A DNA stretch of 64,000 nucleotides from Acidobacteriota bacterium (GTDB taxonomy: Bacteria > Acidobacteriota > Vicinamibacteria > Vicinamibacterales > JAKQTR01), in NCBI GenBank assembly GCA_026393675.1, contig JAPKZQ010000045.1, forward strand, positions 248,001-312,000, read 5' to 3'. The translations under genes were made by a program, and so were the position numbers. Below, in pieces: positions 43,089 to 52,499 of the stretch (position 1 is its first letter; each line of letters begins with the position of its first letter). The notes below the pieces were generated by a model. The model had not been told where the DNA came from. It was given only the letters and a program-made list of their open reading frames with translations, and searched no databases.

Positions 43089-43934
43089 ATGGACGTTCAG
43101 GATGTCCGCTCGATCGTTCAGAAACACAGCGGGCAGCGGGGGTCGATGATCTCCATCCTTGAGGACGTGCAAGAGCAGTGCGGCTACCTGCCCGCTGATG
43201 CCATCGAGGCGGTGGCCGACGCAACGGGGCGTTCGCTCGTGGACGTGTACGGGATCGCGACCTTCTACCGCGCGTTCAGTCTGAAGCCTCGCGGCAAACA
43301 TGTGTGCACGGTCTGCCTCGGCACGGCCTGTCATGTGCGTGGAGCACCAGCCGTCGCCGGGGAATTCGAGAAGCGGCTCGATGTGGCGCGCGGAGAGACG
43401 ACCGCCGACGGGCAGTTCACGCTCGAAACGGTGAATTGCCTCGGCGCCTGCGCGCTCGGCCCCATCGTCGTCGTCGACCGACACTACTTCTCGAACGTGT
43501 CAACGGGCCGCGTGAAAGACATCGTGCAGGAGGCCCAGGCCGGGCTGGACGCTGAGCGCGTCTGCGACGAGGGCGTCTTCCCGCTCGGCGTCAGGTGTCC
43601 CCGATGCAACCACACCCTGATGGATGCAGAGCACCCGATCGAGGGTCACGCCTCCATCGCGCTCTCGATGTCATCCGGGCACAGGCACGGGTGGCTTCGT
43701 CTGTCCGCCCTCTACGGTACGCATACCTTCGAGACGGAGAACGGAGTCGCAGCGGGAAGCGTGACGCGGGTGTTCTGTCCCCACTGCATGGAGGAACTCC
43801 GCGGTGGCACGGTCTGTCCGGATTGCGAGGCGCCCTTTGTACCCCTGATCGTGGAGGGCGGCGCAATCCTGCAGGTGTGTTCGCGCCTGGGCTGCAAAGG
43901 TCACTGGCTCGACCTCGGCGGGGTCAACAGCTGA
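43089..43934 (+). CDS. NuoE-like [2Fe-2S] subunit with C-terminal zinc-ribbon extension
   Basis: The 281-residue protein starts at an ATG seven bases after AGGAGG. Residues 1-155 match NuoE/HoxE thioredoxin-like ferredoxins: GYLPADAIEAVAD, YGIATFYRAFSLKP, and four cluster ligands C76, C81, C117 and C121. Residues 165-281 are an extension with repeated CxxC pairs (C170/C173, C230/C233, C243/C246, C264/C269), which look like zinc ribbons. NuoE passes electrons with NuoF. It is the first gene of a four-gene cluster. The next gene starts after 101 bases. Confidence 0.88.
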   Translation: MDVQDVRSIVQKHSGQRGSMISILEDVQEQCGYLPADAIEAVADATGRSLVDVYGIATFYRAFSLKPRGKHVCTVCLGTACHVRGAPAVAGEFEKRLDVARGETTADGQFTLETVNCLGACALGPIVVVDRHYFSNVSTGRVKDIVQEAQAGLDAERVCDEGVFPLGVRCPRCNHTLMDAEHPIEGHASIALSMSSGHRHGWLRLSALYGTHTFETENGVAAGSVTRVFCPHCMEELRGGTVCPDCEAPFVPLIVEGGAILQVCSRLGCKGHWLDLGGVNS

Positions 43935-44035
43935 TCAGTGGTGTGTCGTGAGGGATGAGTCGCGGGTTGCTCGAGACACGGAATGCGGAACTCAGACCTC
44001 AGGGCTCGAGAGCCACTGCATGAAGGGAAACGGCT

Positions 44036-47000
44036 ATGGAACCACTCGAATCCATTGACGAGTTGGGCGTCCTGCGAGCGCGTCTCGCGACAGCCCGAAA
44101 CCCGCTTCGACCCGTCATCGTCATTCCGGCCGGCACGTGCGGCCAGGCCAGCGGAGCAAACGACGTCATTCGTGCGGCCAAGCGCGAGCTGCTCACTGGC
44201 GGCCTGACCGGCGCAATCGGGTTGCGCGTCACGGGGTGCCACGGCTACTGCCAGATGGAGCCTTCCGTCCTTGTCGAGCCCCGCGGGACCTTCTACCCGA
44301 AGGTCGGGCCGACGGACGTCACCCGGATTATCGATGCCATTCGGAGAGGAGCGGTCGTCGATGATCTGTTGTTCCAGGATCCACTCACGGGACGGCCAAT
44401 TGAGAAACAGCACGATTTGCCCTTCTACGCGAGTCAGGTGCGGACGATCCTCAGCCTCAACGAGAAAGTCGATCCGATCCGGATCTACAACTACATCGAG
44501 CACGACGGGTACGCGGCTCTGCAATCGGCCCTGAGCAGGGGCGACCCGGTGTGGGTGCTCGCCCAAGTCAAGGCATCCGGCCTGCGCGGACGCGGCGGTG
44601 CTGGTTTCCCGACTGGCGTGAAATGGGAAGCGTTGGCGTCGCAGCGAAACGGGCGCGGCAAGATTCTCGTGTGCAACGCCGACGAAGGCGACCCGGGCGC
44701 CTACATGGACCGCAGCGTGCTCGAGGGCAACCCGCACAGCATACTCGAAGGCATGATCATCGGCGCGTACGCGACGGGGGCGGACGAAGGCGTGATCTAT
44801 GTGCGGAGCGAGTACCCGCTGGCGGTCAAGCACCTCAAGGTGGCGCTCCGGCAGGCTCGCGAGCTTGGCTTGCTTGGCAAGAACATCCTTGGCGCGGGGT
44901 TCTCCTTCGACATCTCGCTCGTCAAGGGTGCCGGGGCATTCGTCTGCGGAGAAGAGACGGCGCTCATGCGGTCGGTCGAGGGCAAGATGGGGGAACCGCG
45001 GCAGCGACCGCCGTTCCCGGTTCAGAAGGGCATCGACGGCAAGCCGACGGCCATCAACAATGTCGAGACCTGGGCCAACATCCCAGCCATCCTCCGGCAA
45101 GGGGCGGCAGCCTACGCAGCCACGGGCACCGCGAGCAGCACGGGCACGAAGATCTTCAGCCTGGTCGGCAAGATCAGGAACACCGGGCTCGTCGAAGTGC
45201 CCATGGGCACGACGGTCGAGGACATCGTCACCACCATCGGCGGCGGGCCCTCAGGAACGGCACGGATCAAGGCGGTGCAGACAGGTGGTCCCTCGGGGGG
45301 GTGTATCCCATCGCGGATGTTCGACTTGCCCATCGACTACGAGAGCCTCGCACAAGCGGGGTCGATCATGGGGTCGGGCGGCATGATCGTCATGGACGAA
45401 AACACCTGCATGGTGGACATCGCCAAGTACTTCATGCGCTTCCTCAAGGACGAGTCGTGCGGGAAGTGCTTCACGTGCCGCAAGGGTACGCAGCGGATGC
45501 ACGAGATCCTGGACGACATATCGACGGGAAAGGGAACCCTCGACGCCCTTGCGCTGCTCGAAGAACTCGCGGTCGTCGTGAAGGACACGACGATGTGCGG
45601 CCTTGGCCAGACCGCGGCGAATCCCGTGCTGAGCACGCTGCGGTATTTCAGGCACGAGTACGAACGTCACATTCTGGATCGGAAGTGCGACGCCTTTGTC
45701 TGCAAGGATTTGGTTGGCGCGCCCTGCCAGTCCGCGTGCCCCATCGGCACCGAGGCCTGGAGGTACGTTGCCCACCTGGCCCGAGGTGAGTACGAAGACG
45801 CGTATCGGGTCATTCGTGAGGCCAATCCGTTCCCGTCGGTCTGTGCCAGAGTGTGCGACCACCCGTGCGAAGAACGATGCCGCCTCGGCACAACCGGGGG
45901 CCGGGCGATTGCGATTCGCGCGTTGAAACGGTTCGTCACCGATCGCGTCGATCCGGCCGTGTACCGGCCTGTTCGGAGGGCTGGCGCGGCGATGGCCATG
46001 CCGAAGATCGCCATCGTCGGCTCGGGGCCGGCTGGACTGACCGCCGCCCATTACTTGTCCCTCGATGGGTATGCCGTCACCGTATTCGAAGCGGACGATC
46101 GACCTGGCGGCATGCTGGTCAGCGGGATTCCGGCTTACCGGCTGCGCCGCGACACGCTGCGCAGAGAAATCGACTCGTTGGTTGACGGGCACATCGATCT
46201 ACGGTGCGAGACGGCGCTCGGCCGGGACTTCACCCTCGACAGCCTGTTTGCGGACCACTTCAAGGCGGTGTTTGTGGCGCTGGGCGCCCACAAGAGCCGT
46301 CGCCTCAACATCGAAGGAGAGAATGTCGACGGCGTCATTCCGGCCATCCAGTTCCTGAAGGCCTTCAACCTGCGCGGTGAGACACTGGCCAAAGGACACG
46401 TCGGTATCATTGGCGGTGGCAACTCGGCGGTTGACGCGGCCCGAGTCGCCTTGCGCCAGGAAGGCGTCGAGAGCGTCACGATCTTCTACCGCCGCACGCG
46501 GCACGACATGCCCGCGCTGAAGGAAGAGGTCGGGGCCGCGCTCGTCGAGGGCATCACGCTCAAGTGCCTGGTCTCGCCGGTGAAGATCCTCTCTCGGGAC
46601 GGCCGCTTGACGGGAATCGAGTGCGTGCGCAACACGCTCGGGCGAATGGACGCCAGCGGGCGGAGGCATCCGACATCCATTCCCGGGAGCGAGTTCACGA
46701 CACCGCTCGACTACCTGATTGTGACCATCGGCGACGAACCTGACATCGACTACATGTCGTCGATGGGCCTGACAATCACCGAGCGCGGCACGCTCGCCGT
46801 CGATCCCGAGACACTTGCGACGAACAGGGTTGGCGTGTTCGCGGGCGGCGACGTGGTCACCGGACCAAACACGGTGGTGGAGGCGATTGCTGCCGGCAAG
46901 AAAGCGGCGGCGGTCATCGACCGTTACTTGAGAGGGGAGGAACTGCGAAGGCCGGCGACGCCGAATCTCCCCAAGGTGTACGTCGAGCCGCTGGAGGCCA

Positions 47001-47164
47001 CCGACGCCGAGGGCGCGACGACCAGTCGCGCCCTGCCACCCACACTGCCGCCCGAGGTGCGCAAACGGAGTTTTGCGGAGGTCGAGTTCTCGCTGTCAGC
47101 CGAAGAAGCCACAAGCGAAGCCCGGCGCTGCTTGCGATGCGACCTCGAGTTCACCCGGGTCTAG
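44036..47164 (+). CDS. NuoF-GltD fusion: NADH dehydrogenase flavoprotein joined to an NADPH-type glutamate synthase small subunit
   Basis: The 1042-residue protein opens with a thioredoxin-like [2Fe-2S] region (C35, C68, C72), as in HydB. Residues about 130-540 are the NuoF 51-kDa domain with GRGGAGFPTG near 185, the FMN/NADH site, and the 4Fe-4S ligands SCGKCFTC and MCGLGQ. Residues 555-1042 are GltD-like: two N-terminal 4Fe-4S cysteine sets (CQSACPIG; VCARVCDHPCEERC), the FAD motif GSGPAGLT near 660 and the NAD(P) motif GGGNSAVDAA near 793. It joins an NADH-reactive flavin site to an NADPH-type flavin site through Fe-S clusters. It follows the NuoE-like gene and precedes the ferredoxin gene by 23 bases. 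Confidence 0.92.
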   Translation: MEPLESIDELGVLRARLATARNPLRPVIVIPAGTCGQASGANDVIRAAKRELLTGGLTGAIGLRVTGCHGYCQMEPSVLVEPRGTFYPKVGPTDVTRIIDAIRRGAVVDDLLFQDPLTGRPIEKQHDLPFYASQVRTILSLNEKVDPIRIYNYIEHDGYAALQSALSRGDPVWVLAQVKASGLRGRGGAGFPTGVKWEALASQRNGRGKILVCNADEGDPGAYMDRSVLEGNPHSILEGMIIGAYATGADEGVIYVRSEYPLAVKHLKVALRQARELGLLGKNILGAGFSFDISLVKGAGAFVCGEETALMRSVEGKMGEPRQRPPFPVQKGIDGKPTAINNVETWANIPAILRQGAAAYAATGTASSTGTKIFSLVGKIRNTGLVEVPMGTTVEDIVTTIGGGPSGTARIKAVQTGGPSGGCIPSRMFDLPIDYESLAQAGSIMGSGGMIVMDENTCMVDIAKYFMRFLKDESCGKCFTCRKGTQRMHEILDDISTGKGTLDALALLEELAVVVKDTTMCGLGQTAANPVLSTLRYFRHEYERHILDRKCDAFVCKDLVGAPCQSACPIGTEAWRYVAHLARGEYEDAYRVIREANPFPSVCARVCDHPCEERCRLGTTGGRAIAIRALKRFVTDRVDPAVYRPVRRAGAAMAMPKIAIVGSGPAGLTAAHYLSLDGYAVTVFEADDRPGGMLVSGIPAYRLRRDTLRREIDSLVDGHIDLRCETALGRDFTLDSLFADHFKAVFVALGAHKSRRLNIEGENVDGVIPAIQFLKAFNLRGETLAKGHVGIIGGGNSAVDAARVALRQEGVESVTIFYRRTRHDMPALKEEVGAALVEGITLKCLVSPVKILSRDGRLTGIECVRNTLGRMDASGRRHPTSIPGSEFTTPLDYLIVTIGDEPDIDYMSSMGLTITERGTLAVDPETLATNRVGVFAGGDVVTGPNTVVEAIAAGKKAAAVIDRYLRGEELRRPATPNLPKVYVEPLEATDAEGATTSRALPPTLPPEVRKRSFAEVEFSLSAEEATSEARRCLRCDLEFTRV

Positions 47165-47187
47165 CCGCCTGGGGGAGGGAACGACAC

Positions 47188-47865
47188 ATGATTTCGCTGA
47201 AGGTCAACGGTTTACCCGTCTCGGTCGAGAGGGGCACAACACTTCTTGAGGCGGCGCAGTTCCTGGGTTTTCCCATTCCGACCTTGTGCCACATGGAGGG
47301 GCTCTCGTCATACGGCGCGTGCCGCCTGTGTGTGGTGGAAATCGGAGAAGGGCCGAAGGCGCGCCTGGTCTCGTCGTGCACCTACCCATCAGAGGAAGGA
47401 CTCAGCATGCGCACCGCGTCGGCGCGGGTCGTGCGCGCACGGAAGATGACGATAGAACTGCTGCTGGCCTCGTGCCCGCAGTCAAAGGTGATCCAGGATC
47501 TCGCCTCCGCCCACGACGTTCGGCAGCAGCGGTTCCGCCAGGAGCACGAGGACTGCATCCTCTGCGGGTTGTGCGCCCGGATGTGCAAAGAACAGATGGG
47601 GGCTGGCGCGATTGGCTTCAGGGGCCGAGGCGAGCGGCGGACGCTCGGCACGCCGTTTGACAAGACCTCAGAGGTGTGTCGGCTGTGCGGCGGGTGCATG
47701 TATGTCTGCCCAACCTGCCAGTTGCGCTGCACGTTCAACGAGCCCGAACGCGCAATCTGTGGCGGGTGCGCCAATCTCGGCCCGCCGTGCCTCGAGAAAC
47801 CGACGTTCGACGACATGATGTGTTACATGTCCCCCTGCGTCGCCTGTGAGATCCGCAAAGACTGA
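47188..47865 (+). CDS. HoxU/NuoG-like iron-sulfur subunit
   Basis: The 225-residue protein starts at an ATG with GGGAGGG upstream. Residues 1-75 form a plant-type [2Fe-2S] domain (C34, C45, C48, C64). A 4Fe-4S ferredoxin pair follows: C123-x2-C126-x2-C129-x3-C133 and C164-x2-C167-x2-C170-x3-C174. Eight more cysteines fill the last 50 residues (CGGC, CVAC and others). The first two thirds match the N-terminus of NuoG and the diaphorase subunit HoxU. It probably wires NuoE/NuoF to the FMN enzyme encoded next, 21 bases downstream. Confidence 0.88.
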   Translation: MISLKVNGLPVSVERGTTLLEAAQFLGFPIPTLCHMEGLSSYGACRLCVVEIGEGPKARLVSSCTYPSEEGLSMRTASARVVRARKMTIELLLASCPQSKVIQDLASAHDVRQQRFRQEHEDCILCGLCARMCKEQMGAGAIGFRGRGERRTLGTPFDKTSEVCRLCGGCMYVCPTCQLRCTFNEPERAICGGCANLGPPCLEKPTFDDMMCYMSPCVACEIRKD

Positions 47866-47886
47866 CCGGAGAATGAGGAGACTCAA

Positions 47887-49491
47887 ATGTCACTGTCCAT
47901 CGTGAATGCGTCGGCGGCGACCCTGACCAAGAACCGGACCGAACACTCTGTCGTCCCGACCTCCGGCATGTGTGTGACATGTGTCGACGGCTGCATCGGG
48001 ATGTGCGAGATCGGCAAGTCGGCATACCGGGGCCACGAAGTGATCTACCCGCAGCCCTTCGGCGTGATTACCACCGCTGGCGAGAAACACTACCCGGTTG
48101 ATTACTCACACTTCAACATCATGGGTACCGCAGTCGGCGCCTACGGCATCGAGGCCGACAGCGACAAGGCCATCTTCCCTGCGGTGAATCTCGGGGTGGT
48201 CATCGGCCACGACAACGGGATCCGCTTCCGGTATCCCTGGATCATTCCCGGCATTGGATCGACCAACATCGCGAAGAACAACTGGGAAGGACTCGCCATC
48301 GGGTCTGCGATCGCGGGAACGGGGCTGACGATTGGCGAAAACGTTGTGGGCATGGATCCCGACGCCGTTCTTCGCAACGGCCGTGTCGTCGATACCGCGG
48401 ACTTGAAGCGTCGCGTACGACTCTACAAGGACTATCAGCGGGACGGCTACGGCGCGATCATCGTTCAGGCTAACGTCGAAGACACGCGTCTAGGCGTCCA
48501 GGAGTACGCAATCGAACAACTTGGCGTTGAAATTGTCGAACTCAAATGGGGTCAGGGTGCCAAGGACATCGGCGGCGAGGTGAAGATCGCGAGCCTGCGT
48601 AAAGCGCAGATGCTCTACGAGCGCGGCTACATCGTACTGCCGAATCCGATTGATCCAGCAGTGATCGAGGCCTTCGAACGAGGAGCGTTCAAGGAGTTTG
48701 AGCGCCACTCCCGCGTCGGCATGGTGTCCGAGGAAGGCTTCGCACAGCGCGTCGAGGAACTGCGCAAGGCGGGCGCCAAGTACGTCTTCCTGAAGACCGG
48801 TGCGTACCGACCTGCTGATCTCGCGCGCGCGGTCGCGTTTTCGTCGAAGTACGGCATCGACCTGCTCACCGTCGACGGGGCCGGCGGCGGGACGGGCATG
48901 AGTCCCTGGCACATGATGAACGAGTGGGGCGTTCCGCCCGTGGAGCTTCACTCGCTCCTGTACCAGTACCTGAAGCGCATCGCGGACGCGGGAGGTCGTC
49001 TGCCGGCGGTGGCGGTGGCCGGCGGGTTCGTGTTCGAGGATGCGATCTTCAAGGGCCTCGCGATGGGAGCCCCGTTTGTGAAACTGGTAGGAATGGCTCG
49101 CGCGCCGATTGCCGCAGCAATGGTCGGCAAGACCATCGGCCGGGCAATCGAGGACGACCAGTTGCCCGTCTATATTGAGCGGTTCGGCAACACGAGGGAC
49201 CAGATCTTCGTGACAGCCGCTAGCCTGCGGCAGGAGATTGGCAACGACGCCTTTGAAAAACTGCCGGCTGGTGCCATCGGTCTCTACACGTACTACGAAC
49301 GGATCGCCCAGGGACTGCGGCAGTTGATGGCTGGCAGCCGCAAGTTCACGACCGCGTACATCTCGCGGGACGACATCGCGTCGTTGACGCCCGAGGCAAG
49401 CCGCGTGAGCGGCATCTCGTACGTGATGGACGTGGACCGGCACGAGACGGAGCGGATTATCGGAGGTGCCTGCTCGCCGGCGCTCGTTTAA
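47887..49491 (+). CDS. FMN-binding glutamate synthase domain protein (stand-alone GltB core)
   Basis: The 534-residue protein corresponds to the Glu_synthase FMN domain (PF01645) only; the glutaminase and beta-helix domains of GltB are missing. An N-terminal cysteine cluster (C29, C32, C36, C40; MCVTCVDGCIGMC) suggests an added Fe-S site. FMN-domain motifs include VDGAGGGTGMSPWHMMNEWG, VAVAGGFVFEDAIFKGLAMG and APFVKLVGMARAP. With no ammonia-producing domain it may reduce another substrate, or use free ammonia. It is the last gene of the redox cluster and converges with the next gene. Confidence 0.88.
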   Translation: MSLSIVNASAATLTKNRTEHSVVPTSGMCVTCVDGCIGMCEIGKSAYRGHEVIYPQPFGVITTAGEKHYPVDYSHFNIMGTAVGAYGIEADSDKAIFPAVNLGVVIGHDNGIRFRYPWIIPGIGSTNIAKNNWEGLAIGSAIAGTGLTIGENVVGMDPDAVLRNGRVVDTADLKRRVRLYKDYQRDGYGAIIVQANVEDTRLGVQEYAIEQLGVEIVELKWGQGAKDIGGEVKIASLRKAQMLYERGYIVLPNPIDPAVIEAFERGAFKEFERHSRVGMVSEEGFAQRVEELRKAGAKYVFLKTGAYRPADLARAVAFSSKYGIDLLTVDGAGGGTGMSPWHMMNEWGVPPVELHSLLYQYLKRIADAGGRLPAVAVAGGFVFEDAIFKGLAMGAPFVKLVGMARAPIAAAMVGKTIGRAIEDDQLPVYIERFGNTRDQIFVTAASLRQEIGNDAFEKLPAGAIGLYTYYERIAQGLRQLMAGSRKFTTAYISRDDIASLTPEASRVSGISYVMDVDRHETERIIGGACSPALV

Positions 49492-49530
49492 GAGGGCGGA
49501 CCTATTATCGGCCTTCATGAGTAGGTCGGG

Positions 49531-52392
49531 CTAGGGCCTGGCCAGGAAGCCGAGGGCTTCATCCTTCTCGCCGTCCATGACGACGTGGAGTTCGTGGCCG
49601 TCGGCAACCTGGGCCACGTCAATGACCCTCACCACCTCGGCGAGGTACGCGTACTCGGGGAGCAGCGTGGCGAGCGCGTTTGGGGATCGCAGGAAGAACG
49701 ACTCGTTGAACACGATGCCGTCCTCATCCGGATAGAGCGCCAGGTAGCGGATCCGGGCCTCGACAAGATCCTGGAAGAAGTGTGTCCCAAACGACAGATC
49801 CGGGACGTAGCTTCCGGTCTTCCTGGCGACCTCGACCAGCATCGCCGCGTTGCAGATGCCAGCGTAGGTCACCCGCACGCCGAGCGTGAGGTCGCCGCGG
49901 CTCCCCCAGCGTCCTGGTCCCACCAGGATGAACGTGCGCCGCGGCAGGAGCCCATTCAGGCGACTGACGACGTCGCCAACGGCACACATCTCTCTCATCG
50001 ACCCCAGTTGACCGTACGCGATCGGATCGACATAGACCACGTAGCGGATACCACTGATCTGTGCGTTGGTGACGTACCGGTTGGCCGAGAAGATCTTGCC
50101 CGAGGCAGGCACGTGCCCCGGGACGGGTACTCGTCTTTCGTCTCCGGAGCTGCTCTGCGGGCGGTACTGGAGCAGGTACAGGTCCCTGCCGTCGTGTGCA
50201 AACTCCACGTCGACGGGACCACCAAGCGCGCGTGACAGAATACCCAGGATCTCCCTGATCTGCTTCACAAAACCAGTGGTCTCGACAAGACCGGCGAACG
50301 TGATCACCGTGTCGTCGGTGTCTGGGCGGAGAAGCACGCTCGACGTCCGCCGCAGCATGTCGTCGGCATGCACGGACACGATTTTGTCCAGCAGAGGGAA
50401 CGCTGCGCCGACCTCCTGGAGCAGCGCCCTGAAACTCTTCGACTCGAACTGACCAGTCGTCAGGTTGATCACATCGAGGTACTGCTGGGAGTAGTGAAGC
50501 GTCTCCTCGACGGTGGCGTTGACGCGGAGCCCAGGCTGCCCGGGACACAGAAGGGCGGGATAGTCGTCGCCAACGCGATCCACGGCTCTGGTCCCGAGCC
50601 CAGCCACGAGCCGGATCATGCCATCGTCCCTCTTGATGCGCGGCGACCAGCGGAATTCGTTGTGGCTGAAGGCAACGCCCGCGAAGGCCGGGAAGAAGTA
50701 CCGACCGACGCGCGTGCCGACCACCCGCTGAATGAGCACCGCCATCTGCTCGTTGAAATCGAGCAGGCCTCGTTCCTTGCGGTACTGGATCGGATCGGGT
50801 CCGAACAGTGACGCGTAGACCTCGGCAATCGCGTCGGTGAGCGCGGCGAGCCGTTCATCCTTCGATCCCATGTTCGGCAGGAAGAGGCTGCGGTACTTCC
50901 CCGAGAACGATGCGCCCTCGTTGTCTTCGAGCAGACTCGACGAGCGCACGATGAGCGGCCAATCGCCAAGATCATCGAGCGCCAGCTTCAACCCGTTCGT
51001 CAACTCGGGCGGAAAGAACGAATGCTTGAACGTCTGCTCCAGATAGGCGTGGCCCTGCTGGATCTCCTCGATCGAGGAGTACTTGACGCTCTGGATGTCC
51101 TCCAGGCTGTTGTACCGAATGAAGTCGAGAACGCCGTCCGACAGGATGTACCAGGTGTGGGGAACGCGGATCGTCTCGATGAGTGGGTTGCCCCGGCCAT
51201 CCCTTCGCAAGATGTGTTCAGCGAGGAATAGCCCCGCAGCTTTGCCTCCGATCTTCCCTGTCCCCTGTGGTCGGCCGATGACATGGTTCAGCAGCCGGCC
51301 GAAATCGTGGATGGTCAGGTAACGCTTCGCGGCCCCAACGACCGGGAGTCGCTCGGTCATGAAGCGCTGGGTCAGCGCAGCGCGGACGTTGAGATCGTCG
51401 GACGGCGAGAGCGCCGCTTCTCCTTCGCGTGCCGACCGGCAGAACCGATCGATGATCTCTGACAGTTCCGCCAACGGCAGATCCCGCTGCTCGGTGGCCA
51501 ACGCCAGGAAGCCCATCTTGTCCTGCCGGATCCACTGCTTTAGCAGGACGGTCATGTCATCGGCAGAAACGACGATGGAGGCGATGCGGATGATCTCGTC
51601 AAAGAGTCGGTTGACGATCTCGAGATCCTGTTTCGGCAGCGGTTGGTTCCCCGTCGACTCGCGATCGCGCGCCACGTAGGTGGCAGGGTCGATGCGTTGA
51701 ATCAGCTTCTGGACGCCGGGAACACCGAGTTTCGACAGGTAGTTCATCAACCGTCGGAGGATGCGCCTCCACAAAATCGCATCCGTGTCCTTCAGAAGGT
51801 CGAGAATGACCTCCCACTCGGGTTTGCGCGGGGGACCCGGCCGCACTCCGGGCAACAGCGGCTGGTTGCCGGTCGGTTCGATCCGGCGTGCCTGGATGTA
51901 GCGGCCGACCCAACTGGCGATCGTGTTGGCGAGCTTCTGCTCTTCGAACAGGAACGGATCCGGGTCCGTTGCGGGATAGTCGACGTACGCGACCTCGATC
52001 GCGCCCGCCGGCCGCCCCTCCACCATGATGCTCGCGCGCTGAACCCACGGAGTGGGCTGGAAGCCCGGTGTCTCGTAGCGACTGTCGTCGAACGACAGCC
52101 TCGCGCGGCAGCGCTCAGGATGTTGCCAGCCGTCGGGGATCTTCCCGACAACGTCGCGGAAGACCTCGGCGGGCGACAGCTGAGGATTCTCCAACACATC
52201 GGAGATCGCGTAGAGGCACTGCAGTTCCTTGGCCCGCTCCTCCAGCCCGACAAGGTGGGACGCCGGCGTGTCGTTCTCGTCGGTGGGTCCGGTGTCGCCA
52301 CGGCCCTTCCATCGAGTGTGTGCCGCGGTCTCGTCCGGGCGGGACACCTCTGCAGTCTGGTGGTCCGGCTTCTCACCGCGCGAATTGGTCAT
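49531..52392 (-). CDS. PEP/pyruvate-binding domain protein with GAF-like N-terminus
   Basis: The 953-residue protein starts at an ATG at 52392 with GGAG five bases upstream; a TTG 60 bases earlier is less likely. Residues 50-170 resemble a GAF-type sensor region (EERAKELQCLYAISDVLENP). Residues about 370-720 carry the pyruvate phosphate dikinase N-terminal ATP-grasp domain: GKIGGKAAGLFLAE, WPLIVRSSSLLEDNEGASFSGKY (one segment shown in parts: WPLIVRSSSLLEDNE, GASFSGKY) and ALGGPVDVEFAHDGRDLYLL. The phosphohistidine domain (TGGxTSHAA) and the PEP TIM barrel are not found. It may be a regulatory or ATP-dependent kinase-like enzyme rather than a PEP synthase. It converges with the redox cluster across 39 bases. 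Confidence 0.8.
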   Translation of the reverse strand: MTNSRGEKPDHQTAEVSRPDETAAHTRWKGRGDTGPTDENDTPASHLVGLEERAKELQCLYAISDVLENPQLSPAEVFRDVVGKIPDGWQHPERCRARLSFDDSRYETPGFQPTPWVQRASIMVEGRPAGAIEVAYVDYPATDPDPFLFEEQKLANTIASWVGRYIQARRIEPTGNQPLLPGVRPGPPRKPEWEVILDLLKDTDAILWRRILRRLMNYLSKLGVPGVQKLIQRIDPATYVARDRESTGNQPLPKQDLEIVNRLFDEIIRIASIVVSADDMTVLLKQWIRQDKMGFLALATEQRDLPLAELSEIIDRFCRSAREGEAALSPSDDLNVRAALTQRFMTERLPVVGAAKRYLTIHDFGRLLNHVIGRPQGTGKIGGKAAGLFLAEHILRRDGRGNPLIETIRVPHTWYILSDGVLDFIRYNSLEDIQSVKYSSIEEIQQGHAYLEQTFKHSFFPPELTNGLKLALDDLGDWPLIVRSSSLLEDNEGASFSGKYRSLFLPNMGSKDERLAALTDAIAEVYASLFGPDPIQYRKERGLLDFNEQMAVLIQRVVGTRVGRYFFPAFAGVAFSHNEFRWSPRIKRDDGMIRLVAGLGTRAVDRVGDDYPALLCPGQPGLRVNATVEETLHYSQQYLDVINLTTGQFESKSFRALLQEVGAAFPLLDKIVSVHADDMLRRTSSVLLRPDTDDTVITFAGLVETTGFVKQIREILGILSRALGGPVDVEFAHDGRDLYLLQYRPQSSSGDERRVPVPGHVPASGKIFSANRYVTNAQISGIRYVVYVDPIAYGQLGSMREMCAVGDVVSRLNGLLPRRTFILVGPGRWGSRGDLTLGVRVTYAGICNAAMLVEVARKTGSYVPDLSFGTHFFQDLVEARIRYLALYPDEDGIVFNESFFLRSPNALATLLPEYAYLAEVVRVIDVAQVADGHELHVVMDGEKDEALGFLARP

Positions 52393-52499
52393 GGCGCTCC
52401 AACAGGCCCATTCTTGCACAGGACCCAGCGCCTCGTCGCCCGAAAGCGTCAACCCCGGGGTACGCGCCCTTGGCTCGCCGTAGCCGGAGGCGAAGGCGG

